A DNA stretch of 64,000 bases from Thalassococcus_A lentus (GCF_028023555.1 NZ_JAQIOY010000003.1:434001-498000), one strand, 5' to 3'. Shown: positions 1-10,600, counted from the first letter of the stretch. Numbers and translations: made by a program. The notes: a model not told the origin generated them from the sequence alone.

Positions 1-1071
1 CGCTGGCTGCAAAAGACCGGACACAAGCCGATCACTCTGATGGGTGGTGGGACCACGAAGGTTGGGGATCCCAGCTTTCGAGCGGATGAGCGGCCCCTGC
101 TGACAACCGAGCAGATTGACGCCAACATCGACGGGATCAAACAGGTCTTCGCGAAATACATCAGCTACGATGACGGGCCCACAGGCGCCTTGATGCTGAA
201 CAACGCCGAATGGCTGGATGGCCTGAACTATCTCGAGTTTCTGCGCGATATCGGCCGGCATTTCAGCGTCAACCGGATGCTTTCGTTTGAATCGGTGAAA
301 TCGCGGCTGGATCGAGAACAGAGCCTGTCGTTCCTCGAGTTCAACTACATGATCCTGCAGGCCTATGACTTCCTTGAACTGAACCGTCGCTATGGCTGTC
401 TGGTCCAGTTCGGCGGATCGGATCAGTGGGGCAACATCGTCAACGGGATCGACCTGACCCGCCGTGTTCTGGACCACGAAATCTATGGCCTGACCTCGCC
501 GCTGCTGACCACCAGCGATGGCAAGAAAATGGGCAAGTCTCAGGATGGTGCGGTCTGGCTGAATGCCGATATGCGCAGCCCCTATGAGTTTTGGCAATTC
601 TGGCGCAACACAACGGATGCTGACGTTGGCCGTTTCCTCAAGCTCTACACCGAAATGCCGCTCGACGAATGCGAACGGCTTGGGGCGCTTGCTGGCTCCG
701 AGATCAACGATGCCAAGATCGTTCTGGCCAATGCCGTTACAACCCTGTGCCACGGAGCCGATGCCGCCGCAGCAGCCGAAGCGACGGCACGCGAAGTCTT
801 TGAAAAGGGCGGTGTGGGCGACGACCTGCCAACCCTGACACTCAGCCCAGAAGAGCTGGGCGATGGGCTCTCGATCGTTCAGGCTTTGGTCAAATCCGGC
901 CTGGCTAAATCGGGCAAGGAAGCCAAACGTCTGATCGCGGAAAACGGCGCGCGCATTGATGATGCACCTTTGACCGATGCGGGCCTGATGTTGGACGCAG
1001 CCGCCCTGTCGAGCCCGGTCAAACTGTCTGCTGGCAAGAAGCGGCACGCATTGGTCAAACTGGGCGACTGA
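1..1071 (+). CDS. tyrS: Tyrosyl-tRNA synthetase, 3' portion (5' end outside window)
   Basis: Class I aminoacyl-tRNA synthetase that charges tRNA-Tyr in the cytoplasm. The reading frame is open from base 1 (RWLQKTGHKPITLMGGGTTK), so the N-terminus with the HIGH motif lies upstream of the window. Visible are the tyrosine/ATP-site segment FGGSDQWGNIVNGIDL, the KMSKS-equivalent KKMGKSQDGAVW, and a C-terminal S4-like RNA-binding segment (SGKEAKRLIAENGARIDD). About 356 codons are present against the usual 410-420 residues. It ends at a TGA followed by a strong terminator and converges with the degP-like gene. Confidence 0.96.
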   Translation, partial: RWLQKTGHKPITLMGGGTTKVGDPSFRADERPLLTTEQIDANIDGIKQVFAKYISYDDGPTGALMLNNAEWLDGLNYLEFLRDIGRHFSVNRMLSFESVKSRLDREQSLSFLEFNYMILQAYDFLELNRRYGCLVQFGGSDQWGNIVNGIDLTRRVLDHEIYGLTSPLLTTSDGKKMGKSQDGAVWLNADMRSPYEFWQFWRNTTDADVGRFLKLYTEMPLDECERLGALAGSEINDAKIVLANAVTTLCHGADAAAAAEATAREVFEKGGVGDDLPTLTLSPEELGDGLSIVQALVKSGLAKSGKEAKRLIAENGARIDDAPLTDAGLMLDAAALSSPVKLSAGKKRHALVKLGD

Positions 1072-1093
1072 TCTCGTCGCCAAGACAAAGCAA

Positions 1094-1118
1094 AAAGGGC
1101 GCCCGGTGGGCGCCCTTT
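1094..1118. terminator. Bidirectional rho-independent terminator between tyrS and degP
   Basis: A perfect 11-bp stem (AAAGGGCGCCC / GGGCGCCCTTT) with a GGT loop is followed on the plus strand by CTTTTTG and preceded by A residues that give a U-tract on the minus strand. It can therefore stop both tyrS and the convergent protease gene. Confidence 0.9.
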
Positions 1119-1140
1119 CTTTTTGTCTCGTCCTATCAGA

Positions 1141-2613
1141 TCAACCTTGGTCGAGGCTAAGCGCAACGAACCGAGGGTCGCCACCGCGACGCACCAGCAG
1201 CAGGATGGACTTGCGTCCGGCCTCTTTCGCCGCATCAACCTGCGCCTGCAGCTCTTCCAGTGTCTTGACCGATGTTTGCCCTGCTTCGTTGATTACATCA
1301 CCGCCGCGCAGACCCTTTTCATAAGCTTCGGAATCCTGATCCACGTCGATCACTGCCAGACCTTCTGTATTTGCAGAGAGCTCAAGCGTCTCGCGAAGAT
1401 CATCGTCCAGCGGGCTCAGGGTCAAGCCCATCAGCTCCATCTTGGATGGCTCTTCAGGGGCTTCGTCAATCTGTGCTGCCGGAACGGCGGCCTGCGCCTC
1501 TTCGCGGCGGCCCAGTGTCACCAGCAGGGTTTCGGTTTTCTTGTCACGGCTGACCACGACGCGCACGGTTTTGCCAACCGGCGAGTTGGCCACAACGCGC
1601 ACCAACTGGCGTGTGTCATCCACTTCGACACCGTCGAAGGACAGGATCACATCACCCGCGAGCATGCCCGCTTCCTTGGCCGGGCCTTCTGGAACATCAG
1701 ACACCAGCGCGCCTTTTGCGTTTTCCAGACCCAGCGCTTCGACCATGTCTTCGTCGATGTCTTGAATGCGTACACCCAACCAGCCGCGGCGTGTTTCGCC
1801 AAATTCCTTCAGCTGGTCGACCACGCGTGTCACCACGTTTGAGGCCATCGAGAAACCGATCCCGATCGAGCCACCGTTGGGCGACAGGATCGCGGTATTC
1901 ACGCCGATCACGTCGCCGTCCATGTTGAACAAGGGACCACCAGAGTTGCCGCGGTTGATCGCTGCATCGGTCTGGATGTAGTCATCGTAAGTGCCGCTCA
2001 GCGCGCGGTTGCGGGCCGATACGATGCCTGCCGATACCGAAAAGCCCTGCCCCAGCGGGTTGCCCATGGCCATCACCCAATCGCCGACACGGGCTGTGTC
2101 GCTGTCACCAAAGCTGACGAACTTCAGCGGTGCCTCAGCTTCGACCTTCAGCAGTGCGATATCGGTGTTGGGGTCGGTGCCGATCAAAGTTGCAGGCAAT
2201 TCAAATCCTTCGAAAAATTCGATCAGGATTTCATCGGCGCCTTCGATCACGTGATTGTTGGTGACGATAAAACCGTCCTCTGAAATCACAAAGCCGGACC
2301 CAAGGGCCGAGCTGCGGCGCGGGCGATCACCCTGTCCGCCACGATCCTGAAATTCGCGGAAAAAATCCTCAAAGGGTGATCCTTCGGGGACAATGCCCTG
2401 CGGTCCTGTCCGACCAGCCACAGTCGTCGACGTGGTGATATTGACCACCGATGGGCTGATACGCTCAGCAAGATCCGCAAAGCTTTCGGGAACACCACGG
2501 GCCTGTGCCATCAGCGTCTGTGACACGATCAGCATCATGGACAGCGTTGTCAGCCAGAACAGACGCATGGGTGTAGCGGTTTGTCGTTGAAATGCGAGGG
2601 ATTGCAGTTTCAC
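1141..2613 (-). CDS. degP: Periplasmic Do-family serine endoprotease (DegP/HtrA type)
   Basis: Degrades or chaperones misfolded envelope proteins. I place the start at a GTG (2613) because AAGGAG lies 6 nt upstream and the resulting N-terminus is a signal peptide (hydrophobic stretch at about residues 17-33, cleavage near AQA). The product is 490 aa, typical of the family. The trypsin-like domain shows H121 (TNNHVIEGAD), D151 (TDIALLKV) and S224 (GNSGGPLF). Two PDZ domains follow (about 290-370 and 405-485). A longer open frame upstream to 2844 has no signal-peptide logic or ribosome site. Confident of the family; degP, degQ and mucD cannot be separated here. Confidence 0.93.
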   Translation of the reverse strand: MKLQSLAFQRQTATPMRLFWLTTLSMMLIVSQTLMAQARGVPESFADLAERISPSVVNITTSTTVAGRTGPQGIVPEGSPFEDFFREFQDRGGQGDRPRRSSALGSGFVISEDGFIVTNNHVIEGADEILIEFFEGFELPATLIGTDPNTDIALLKVEAEAPLKFVSFGDSDTARVGDWVMAMGNPLGQGFSVSAGIVSARNRALSGTYDDYIQTDAAINRGNSGGPLFNMDGDVIGVNTAILSPNGGSIGIGFSMASNVVTRVVDQLKEFGETRRGWLGVRIQDIDEDMVEALGLENAKGALVSDVPEGPAKEAGMLAGDVILSFDGVEVDDTRQLVRVVANSPVGKTVRVVVSRDKKTETLLVTLGRREEAQAAVPAAQIDEAPEEPSKMELMGLTLSPLDDDLRETLELSANTEGLAVIDVDQDSEAYEKGLRGGDVINEAGQTSVKTLEELQAQVDAAKEAGRKSILLLVRRGGDPRFVALSLDQG

Positions 2614-2863
2614 TTGGAACTCCTTGTCTCTGCCAGCCCACCCGTTCGGGACGCCGGGCGGCCTGCCTCCTGTCAGTGTGCATAACATAGGTGCTGTCAC
2701 GCAACACCAAAGGCTGGCATTCCTGACCTCAAGCAAACGTGATTTGAGAAAGAGCATAGCCCGATCGGGCAAACTGGCACGCATATTGTGAAAATTTGCG
2801 GCGAATACCGCAGAGAAGCCGCCAGCCCACTGATCAGCCAGCACATCGGGAAACCGATGAAAA

Positions 2864-3652
2864 TCAGTCGCCTAGATCAGAAAACAGGTTCTCTTCCTCG
2901 ACAAAATCCAGCCTGTCTTCGCTAACCGTGCCTGCGTTGATGTCGCGCACTTCGACCCTGCCATCGCCATAGCCGATCACAACCTGATCGCAGATATCGA
3001 TGAACAGGCCGTTTTCCACCACGCCAGGGATTTGGTTGACCACCATGGCCAGTTGCCGTGCATTGCCGATCCGCCCGAGATGCAGATCCAGAATGAAGTT
3101 GCCTTCGTCGGTGACAAAGGCCCGGTCACCGTTCATGCGCAAGGTTGTCTTGCGGCCCATGACGTCCATCGAAACCAGCGTCTCTTCGATCAGGGCCTGT
3201 GAGGTTTGCCAGCCGAAAGGGATCACCTCAACCGGCAAAGGGAAGCTGCCCAAGTGCCCGACCTCTTTGGCCGCATCAGCAATCACGATCATCTGATCCG
3301 ACGCCGTGGCCACGATCTTTTCCTGCAGCAATGCGCCCCCGCCCCCTTTGATGAGCGACAAGTCAGCGTCAAATTCATCTGCACCATCAATGGTCAGATC
3401 CAGCCAACGGGCCTCATCCAGCGAAATCACATCGATCCCAACATCCCGGGCCAGTTCGGCCGTGCGGGAAGATGTCGGCACACCGCGGATCTTCAGGCCG
3501 TCTTCGCGCACCATTTCGCCCAGGCATCGCACCAGCCACGCAGCCGTGGACCCTGTCCCCAGACCGACGCGCATACCGTCCTCGACGAATTCAGCCGCAC
3601 GCTTTGCAGCCACGAATTTCGCCTTGTCTATGGGTGAAAGCTCTCCGGTCAT
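2864..3652 (-). CDS. rpiA: Ribose-5-phosphate isomerase A
   Basis: Interconverts ribose-5-phosphate and ribulose-5-phosphate in the pentose phosphate pathway. The 262-aa product has the RpiA signatures: GLGTGSTAAWLV phosphate loop, DGADEFD, KGGGGALLQEKIVA with the catalytic region, and a C-terminal FIDICDQVVIGYG-type segment. The start MTGELSPIDKAK at 3652 gives the usual family length; the frame runs open to 3823 without a better start. It lies between the protease gene (same strand) and a divergent glutathione transferase. Confidence 0.95.
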   Translation of the reverse strand: MTGELSPIDKAKFVAAKRAAEFVEDGMRVGLGTGSTAAWLVRCLGEMVREDGLKIRGVPTSSRTAELARDVGIDVISLDEARWLDLTIDGADEFDADLSLIKGGGGALLQEKIVATASDQMIVIADAAKEVGHLGSFPLPVEVIPFGWQTSQALIEETLVSMDVMGRKTTLRMNGDRAFVTDEGNFILDLHLGRIGNARQLAMVVNQIPGVVENGLFIDICDQVVIGYGDGRVEVRDINAGTVSEDRLDFVEEENLFSDLGD

Positions 3653-3821
3653 GATGGTCCCCAGATAGATGATCGTACACACAAGCAGCAAAATCCTTAT
3701 AGGCAGACAACCATTCCGAGGCGAGCCTGTTTTGCGCAAAATGCGTATCAGATGGCGGACATTGCAGAACGTGGGTCGCAGCGGGAACAGCCTCGGCCTT
3801 GCATGCGGGCAGCATAAACCC

Positions 3822-4535
3822 ATGACCTACGTGCTGCATTACGCCCCCGACAACGCTTCGCTGATCGTGCGTCTGGCCTTGGAAGAGCTGGAACTGCCCT
3901 ACCGGACGGTTCTGGTTGATCGATCGGTCAAAGCGCAAACGACCAAGGAATATCGGGCCATCAACCCCGCCGGGCTGATCCCGGCGATGGAAACACCACA
4001 GGGCACCCTGTTTGAAACCGCCGCAATCCTGCTTTGGTTGACAGAGCAGCATGGCGCAATGGCGCCGTCACCGCAGGATCCGCAAAGGTCTCAGTTTCTG
4101 AAGTGGTTGTTCTTTGCGTCGAACACACTTCATGCGCAGCTACGCATAAGCTTTTATCCAGATCAGTATGCAGGCGAAGACACTGCTGCACAAACCGCGT
4201 TGCGCAGGCATCTGCAAACGGCCCACCCGGGCCGCGTAAACCTGCCCGGAGCCTTGCGCCTGCTTGACGATTTCTATGCCCAAGACCCGAACCAAAACCG
4301 GGTTCAGCCTTGGGTGCTCGATTGCTATGTCGCAGCCATGCTGCGTTGGTGCGGGCTTTATCCAAAAGGCAACACGCAGTGGTTTCAGCTAACCGAATAT
4401 CCAGCGTTGCTCAATCTGGCCAAGCGCATTGAAACCCGCCCTTCGGCGGAACGGGTGGCCAAGGCCGAAGGGCTGGGGCCAAAACCGTTCAGCGAACCCA
4501 TGCCGGCCAATCCGCCGGAAGGCACAGCCATCTGA
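3822..4535 (+). CDS. Glutathione S-transferase family protein
   Basis: A 237-aa cytosolic GST-like protein. The N-terminal thioredoxin-fold half (about 1-80) includes MTYVLHYAPDNASLIVRLAL and the glutathione-binding INPAGLIPAMETPQG...LFETAAILLWL pattern (cis-Pro and Glu-Thr of the G-site). The C-terminal half is helical. The start at 3822 was chosen because it opens directly with the beta-1 strand. It is divergent from rpiA and 99 bp ahead of sdaA. Substrate unknown. Confidence 0.85.
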   Translation: MTYVLHYAPDNASLIVRLALEELELPYRTVLVDRSVKAQTTKEYRAINPAGLIPAMETPQGTLFETAAILLWLTEQHGAMAPSPQDPQRSQFLKWLFFASNTLHAQLRISFYPDQYAGEDTAAQTALRRHLQTAHPGRVNLPGALRLLDDFYAQDPNQNRVQPWVLDCYVAAMLRWCGLYPKGNTQWFQLTEYPALLNLAKRIETRPSAERVAKAEGLGPKPFSEPMPANPPEGTAI

Positions 4536-4634
4536 CTGCTGCCGCCGTTTTGCGTGGGGCAGCTGTCGTATTCGGGGGGTGACACAGCGGGCCAAAGCCC
4601 TATTGCTTGGGCCAACACACGCAAAGGCACCGTC

Positions 4635-6008
4635 ATGTTCCTATCTGTCTTCGACATGTTCAAGGTGGGCATCGGCCCATCGTCTTCGCACACCATGGGC
4701 CCCATGGTTGCCGCTGCCCGGTTTCTGGACCGATTGCGCGCCGCGCCCTTTGCGGCCCATGGTTTGCGGGCATCTTTGCACGGCTCGCTGGCCTTTACCG
4801 GCGTTGGTCATGCGACGGATCGGGCCACGGTTTTGGGTCTGGCGGGTTTTGTTCCCGATACCTACGACGCCGAAAAGGCCGAGGCAGCACTGATTGCAAT
4901 TCGGGATGACAAACAGGTCTGCCCCGAAGGTCTGCCGCCTCTGGCCTTTGACCCGAAAACTGATCTGACCTTTGATTTTGGCCCCAACCTGCCGGGGCAC
5001 GCCAACGGAATGATCCTGATGGCGACTGACGCGCAGGGCGATGTCATTGCACAGGAAACCTACTATTCGATCGGCGGCGGTTTTGTGATGACAGAAGCCG
5101 AGTTGGAAGCGGGCAAAGACACCGACGAAGGCGCGCCGGTTCCCTTCCCTTTCAAGACAGCCGCCGAAATGCTCGAGATGGCCAAGACATCGGGAAAGTC
5201 GATTGCCGAAATGAAGCGCGCGAACGAAGTGTCCCGCGGCTGTGCCGACAGTCTGGAAAACGGCGTCGCGCGGATCTGGCAGGTGATGAACGATTGCATT
5301 GAACGCGGTCTGACCAACAATGGAATTCTACCCGGCGGGCTGAAAGTGCGCAGACGGGCCAAGGATATCCACGATCAATTGATGGCGGAACGCGGGATGA
5401 ACCTGACTGCCCCGCATACGATCAACGACTGGATGAGCGTTTACGCCATGGCCGTCAACGAAGAGAACGCCGCCGGTGGGCAGGTCGTCACCGCCCCGAC
5501 CAATGGTGCCGCGGGCGTTGTTCCGGCAACTATCCGTTATTGGCTGGATCATGTGCCCGGCGCAACGCCGCGACAAATTCCGGATTTCCTGCTGACGGCT
5601 GCGGCCATTGGCGGTCTGGTGAAATTCAACGCATCCATCAGCGGGGCCGAAGCCGGTTGTCAGGCCGAAGTGGGCAGCGCATCGGCCATGGCCGCAGCAG
5701 GTCTTTGTGCCGTGATGGGTGGCAGCGCCGAGCAGATCGAAAATGCGGCTGAAATCGCTCTCGAACATCATCTGGGAATGACCTGTGATCCGGTCAAAGG
5801 GTTGGTTCAGGTTCCTTGCATCGAACGCAACGGGCTGGGTGCGATCAAGGCCGTTTCTGCCGCGTCTTTGGCGCTGCGCGGCGACGGGCAGCATCTGGTG
5901 CCACTGGATGCCTGTATCGAAACGATGCGTCAGACCGGGGCGGACATGTCCGAGAAATACAAGGAAACTTCGCTTGGCGGTCTGGCAGTCAATATTCCCA
6001 ACTGCTGA
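4635..6008 (+). CDS. sdaA: L-serine ammonia-lyase (iron-sulfur, single chain)
   Basis: Deaminates L-serine to pyruvate and ammonia with a [4Fe-4S] cluster. The 457-aa product begins MFLSVFDMFKVGIGPSSSHT, the typical type I/II start, with AAAGG eight bases upstream. Cluster cysteines fall at C342 (GAEAGCQAEVG), C384 and C395 (TCDPVKGLVQVPC). The protein ends exactly in a cysteine (C457), the C-terminal residue that in characterised type II enzymes folds back onto the cluster as an inhibitory ligand. It converges on the XRE-cupin regulator 32 bp away. Confidence 0.95.
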   Translation: MFLSVFDMFKVGIGPSSSHTMGPMVAAARFLDRLRAAPFAAHGLRASLHGSLAFTGVGHATDRATVLGLAGFVPDTYDAEKAEAALIAIRDDKQVCPEGLPPLAFDPKTDLTFDFGPNLPGHANGMILMATDAQGDVIAQETYYSIGGGFVMTEAELEAGKDTDEGAPVPFPFKTAAEMLEMAKTSGKSIAEMKRANEVSRGCADSLENGVARIWQVMNDCIERGLTNNGILPGGLKVRRRAKDIHDQLMAERGMNLTAPHTINDWMSVYAMAVNEENAAGGQVVTAPTNGAAGVVPATIRYWLDHVPGATPRQIPDFLLTAAAIGGLVKFNASISGAEAGCQAEVGSASAMAAAGLCAVMGGSAEQIENAAEIALEHHLGMTCDPVKGLVQVPCIERNGLGAIKAVSAASLALRGDGQHLVPLDACIETMRQTGADMSEKYKETSLGGLAVNIPNC

Positions 6009-6040
6009 AGTTCGGCGCCGGAATGGCGCTCATCGGGGTG

Positions 6041-6598
6041 TCAGCCGACAAGGCACATCAGATACCGAGCGCCCTGCCCTTTGGCGGTAACAAAATGGGA
6101 CGGCCCATAGAGTTTGTAGCGCAGACTGTCGCCCGGCCCCAGATCATACGATCCTTCGTCGTTGAGCACCTTCATGTACCCCGAGATCATGACCAGATGG
6201 TGCTCTTGTCCGGCGGCCGGGGGCGCATCATAGCCCAGTTCGGTTCCCGGCGGCAGTTTGCACTCGACGATCTCGACGCCCAGCGATCCTGATCCAGGCG
6301 AAACAACTCGGCGGGTAAAGCCGCTGTTTTCGTCTCTCCAGGTTGGTTGATCGTCTCGGCGAACGTGGGGGGTAAAGCCATCTTCGGCCAGTGACATCAG
6401 CCGCGACAGCGTCATTTCATGCGCGCCGGCGAGCTTCCACAAAACATCTGCTGACGGGCTGACCTCGGCGTTTTCCAGACGCGACAGTGCCGCACGGCTG
6501 ACGCCGCTGACCCCGGCCAGCTGGTCCAGTGTCCAACCTCTCTGCGCGCGCAAGGCCGATAGGCAGTCGGCCAGACGCTGGTTCAGCGTCGCAGTCAT
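6041..6598 (-). CDS. XRE-family transcriptional regulator with C-terminal cupin domain
   Basis: A 185-aa regulator. The N-terminal helix-turn-helix (about 5-60) shows LRAQRGWTLDQLAGVSGVSR followed by LSRLENAEVSPSADVLWKLA. The C-terminal half (about 105-180) is a small cupin fold with PPGTELGYDAPPAAGQEHHLVMISG that probably senses a small ligand. The start at 6598 has a GGGGGG purine run 4 nt upstream; the frame extends to 6664 without support. Such HTH-cupin proteins often control nearby amino-acid or detoxification genes. Convergent orientation with sdaA leaves the target open. Confidence 0.88.
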   Translation of the reverse strand: MTATLNQRLADCLSALRAQRGWTLDQLAGVSGVSRAALSRLENAEVSPSADVLWKLAGAHEMTLSRLMSLAEDGFTPHVRRDDQPTWRDENSGFTRRVVSPGSGSLGVEIVECKLPPGTELGYDAPPAAGQEHHLVMISGYMKVLNDEGSYDLGPGDSLRYKLYGPSHFVTAKGQGARYLMCLVG

Positions 6599-6855
6599 TT
6601 TGTCCCCCCGGGAGAGTTTCCCGCACCCGAGATTAGACAGCAAACGAGCAGAGGCGCAAGGCAATTGCCTTTTTTATTGGCGCGGCGCGCGCCAGTCTTG
6701 ATTTCCCGAATGAACAGAATTGCCTAGCGTCACAAGTTTAGGCGGATCTGAACAGGGTTGGGCGGCCCTAGCAGGGAAATCGACACCATTGCCGACGCGG
6801 CAACCTGCGCAGGAATCAGTCTTGGCCACACCTCCGGTCGTTGTGCAGACAAAGA

Positions 6856-6881
6856 AAAGGGCGCCACTTTAGGCGCCCTTT
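6856..6881 (-). terminator. Rho-independent terminator of the OmpA/HhH gene pair; rest of the 6599-6906 gap
   Basis: A ten-bp stem AAAGGGCGCC / GGCGCCCTTT with a 6-nt loop, followed on the minus strand by TTTTCTTT, 25 bp beyond the stop of the HhH gene. The stem is almost the same as the tyrS terminator. In the rest of the 6599-6906 gap I see only what should be the promoter region of the XRE-cupin gene. Confidence 0.85.
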
Positions 6882-6906
6882 CGAATTCGCGTTGCCAGGC
6901 TTGAGC

Positions 6907-7680
6907 TTAATAGACTTTGCCATCCTTGGCCCGCTTGGAAAACTCGGTTTCCCCGCCATCGGCCAGCAAGCGCGCCTGTTCCACCCACTTGTCGCGGCTG
7001 ACCCGACCCTTGAAGCCTTCGAGATTTGCGTCGACCCAGGCCACCTCCTGATCGGTCCAGTTGGCCAACTGGTCGAAGTGGAAAAAGCCCAACTTGTGGC
7101 ACAGCTTTTCAAGCTTCACGCCGATGCCTTTGATCTGTTTCAGATCATCAGGTTGGCCGCCCCGCGCCTCGGTCAGAGCTTCAGGCTTGATGCCTTCGTC
7201 CTTGCCTTCGACGACGCCATCTTTGTCGTAATCCTGTTCGTGGAAGTCACCACCTGCAGGATCCTGATCGTTGTCATCTTTGGCGGCGTCCGCTGCGTCA
7301 GACGCGGTCAGCGCGGCACGGGCTGCTTCGGCCGCCGCACGACGGCGCGCATCGGCGGCCTCGGCTTCAGCCTTCGCGGCTTCTCGTTCCGCGTCGCGCT
7401 GTGCATCCGCCAGTTCCTTGCGTGCAGCGTCGCGTTCATCGCGCGCTGTATCCAGATCCTCGCGAAGCGCAGCAATACGCTTGTCCTGATCAGCGCGAGC
7501 CTTGCCGCAAGCCTCCAGATCCGCCTTCAGCTTGGCAGCCTCGCCTGTATCCCCGCTGGACGTCACTGTGGTGGTCTTGCGTCCCCCAAAGATCAGCCAA
7601 CCGGCCAAAAGTCCCAACAGTGCGGCAAGCACAATCAGGCCTACCATTTCACTGATCAAAAATCCCCAATCACGGAACAT
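6907..7680 (-). CDS. Membrane-anchored coiled-coil protein with C-terminal helix-hairpin-helix domain
   Basis: A 257-aa protein of unknown role. One transmembrane helix (about 10-31) is followed by an Ala/Glu/Arg/Asp-rich coiled coil (about 48-135), an acidic linker (DGVVEGKDEG) and a C-terminal region (about 178-257) with DDLKQIKGIGVKLEKLCHKL. That pattern is the helix-hairpin-helix seen in proteins annotated as flap-endonuclease-like 5' DNA nucleases. The nuclease label is a family guess; no catalytic centre is visible. It starts 4 bp after the giant OmpA-family gene and is probably co-transcribed, suggesting an envelope role. Confidence 0.8.
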   Translation of the reverse strand: MFRDWGFLISEMVGLIVLAALLGLLAGWLIFGGRKTTTVTSSGDTGEAAKLKADLEACGKARADQDKRIAALREDLDTARDERDAARKELADAQRDAEREAAKAEAEAADARRRAAAEAARAALTASDAADAAKDDNDQDPAGGDFHEQDYDKDGVVEGKDEGIKPEALTEARGGQPDDLKQIKGIGVKLEKLCHKLGFFHFDQLANWTDQEVAWVDANLEGFKGRVSRDKWVEQARLLADGGETEFSKRAKDGKVY

Positions 7681-7684
7681 CTGC

Positions 7685-10600
7685 TTACTCCTCCGGTGCG
7701 ACTTCGGGGCCAGCGGCCCACGTAATGGTGGTCCGGCGGTTCATCGCACGGCCCTCTTCTGTTTCGTTGTCTGCAATAGGCTGTGTTTCGCCATAGCCCA
7801 CTGCACTGATGGACCGCACGGGCACACCACGCGACACCAGCGCCGCGCGCACGGCTTCGGCCCGCGCAAGGCTCAGTGCGTAGTTGGCCTCTTCAGCGCC
7901 TTGCGAGTCGGTGTGACCGCCCAGCTCAGCAACCAATCCACCTTGCAAGATGCACGGGCGAATGACCGAAGCCATTCTATTGATCGCGGCCAGGGAACGC
8001 GGGCTCAGGTTAGCCGATCCGGTCACAAACTGGATTTGTGACTGCGCCAAGGCCTTGTCCGACTGCACAGGGCAGCTGTCGATCGTTGGTGAAAAGTCCA
8101 CCACGGGCAACCAGAACCCGGCAACCGCGCGTTCTTCTGCCCCGGTCAGCGCATTGCGGCGCAAAGTCCCGTCTGCAGGCTTCTGAGCCGTTCCGACCGA
8201 CAGTGCGGCGCCGGGATAGGCTTCGAGCAGCCCTGCTTTGACAAAATCAGGATCGGCACCGGGCACAACCTGCGCCTCGATTGCGGCAACGCCTTCGACA
8301 ACGTCGATTTTGGCGCTTTCGAGCTGCCCCAACCATGGCTTCAATGCACCCACGGCATCCAAAGCAGCCTGCGCATCGCCAAACTCTGTCGCATTGGCAT
8401 CACCGGCCAAGTCCGCCAGTCCGATGGCCCCGGCCAGATCTGCCTTGCCCAGTCCGCCCGGAAGCAAACCATCAACCTTGCCACCTTCGCCGGCACCGAT
8501 GGTTACCGCAAAGCGCGGCGGCTCAAGTGCTGCATCCAAAGTCGCTGCGTCCCCCAACCCTGCAATTGCGGCATTGGCGGCATCCAGTTGGTCCTGAGAC
8601 CGGGCGATACCTGTAACACGCAAAGACGACCCTTCAACGGACCAGCCTCCCGAGGCCAAGGCTGCAAGTGCATCGCTTCCGGCCTGCGTCAGCGCGTTCC
8701 AGTCCTCTGGCGCGCCCTCAGCGGTTGGCAAATCAGCGGCTGCATCGCCCCAATTGCTCAGGTCTGCGCCAACCGGTGCAAAGCCTGTATAAGCCAACGC
8801 ACCACCCTCTTCACGGCGGGCGCCGGTCACAAAGGGTTCGATCAGGGCGATCGTCTCGATTTCATTGCGGATCGCAAATCCGTTCAAATCTGCCACGGCT
8901 GCCGATGACTGATCAGCCGCGTCTTCGGTCCGTGCGACACCGCGCAACACAAGCTGCCGGTCCGAAAGCTCCCAACTGCCCCGATCCAGCGGCTGCATGG
9001 CTTTGCGGGCGGCGGCAACGGCCGTTCCCCAGTCTTCCGGGGCCCCAACACCCAGCGCAACAGCAGTGCCTGCGGCACCCAGTTCCTGCAAAGCTTGGGC
9101 ATCCGGCGCATGCCCGGTCAAAGACTCTTCGCCATCGGCGGCAAAGGTGCCAGCCGTCACATAGGGGGACACTTCGGGAATGACGGTGATATCCGCAGTG
9201 GCATTTGGCGTTTCCGCCAATTCGGCCAATGCAGCGTCGCGATCTGCCTGGCTCCGGGCGACGCCCGTCAACACAAGCGCATCGTCTTCAAGCAGCCATT
9301 GGCCCTGATGCAAGGGCGCCAGAGCAGCATTGCCTGCCTCAGCCAGCGCTTCCCAGTTTCCCGGCGCTCCGTCCGCCAGTTCCAACGTGGCACCTGCATC
9401 GCCAAAAAGCTCAATCCCATAGGTCGCCGGGGCAAAGCCGGACAGTTGGGGCGTGCCTCCCGGTGCCTTGACCGCTTCGGTGACAAAAGGACTGATCAGC
9501 GGGATCACCGTGATCTCGGTCATCAGGTTGACCGAACCGATGTCATTCAATGCCGCCAAAGCCGCGTCGCGGCTCTCTGCATCGCGCGCCTTGCCTGCGA
9601 CCATCAGATCGCGATCGGACAGGGCAAAATTGCCTTCGGCAAGGTTTTCGAGTGCGCCAAGGGCACCTTCGGTCAAACGCTGCCAGTTCTCCGGCGCTCC
9701 ATCTGCGCGTGTCAGGCCCAGATCATCCGCCAAAGGACGCGGCGCGAAACCCGACAATGCCACGTCACCATCCAGTACCTTGTCGCCTGATGTGGTGAAG
9801 GGGGCCATCAACGGCACCAGCTCCACCGAAACATCATCAGGATCGGCAAGCCCTTCGACCGCCGCCAGTGCGAAATCCTGCGCTTCTTTGGTGCGCGCAA
9901 TCCCTGTTACGCTCAGACGTGCGCCCTCCAGTGTCCAGCTTCCGCTGTCCAATGCAGAAAGCGCCGCCGCACCAGCCGGTGCCAGCGCTTCCCATTCCGG
10001 ATCCGCGCCATCCGCCAGAACCAGCGCACCGGCCCCATCGCCCAGAAGGCTGCGTGCGTAGTCAGACGGCACATAGCCGGAATAGCTGACAGCACCGCCA
10101 GACGGCTTGCTGCCCTCTGTCAGGAAATTGTCGATTAGCGGCACGACAATTATATCGCTGGCAGCCTTTGCACCTGTTTCGTTTTCTAGCGCATCCAGAA
10201 CCGCCAGAGCCATGTCGCGATCTTCGGCGCTGCGCGCCTTGCCTGTCACCCTCAAATCACGGTTAGACAAGGCGAATTCACCTTCAGCCAGAAACGAAAG
10301 GGATTGCTGACCGGCACTAACAAGGGTCAGCCAATCGTCAGGAGCCCCATCGGCCCGGCTGAGATCAGACGCAGCGGCACCCAGAACTTCGCGCTGTTCC
10401 GGGCCGGGTACAAAACCAGCCAGCGACAATTGCCCGGTGCTATCGAGAATACCTGTCGTATTGAACGGCTCAATCAGGGGAATGACATCAATTTCGGCGC
10501 TGGCCTCGCCCGGCAAGTCGGTCAGCAGATCAACAGCGGCGGTTTTGTCATCTTCGCTGCGCGCAACACCGCTGAGCGTCAACACACCGTCGACCAATCT

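Noticed and set aside
2614..2844. Upstream extension of the protease frame.
   Set aside because: The GTG at 2613 has a good ribosome site and directly precedes a signal peptide; the extension has neither.
3591..4365. Long minus-strand open frames across the GST gene.
   Set aside because: They are antisense shadows of a GC-rich coding region; the GST frame has clear domain motifs.
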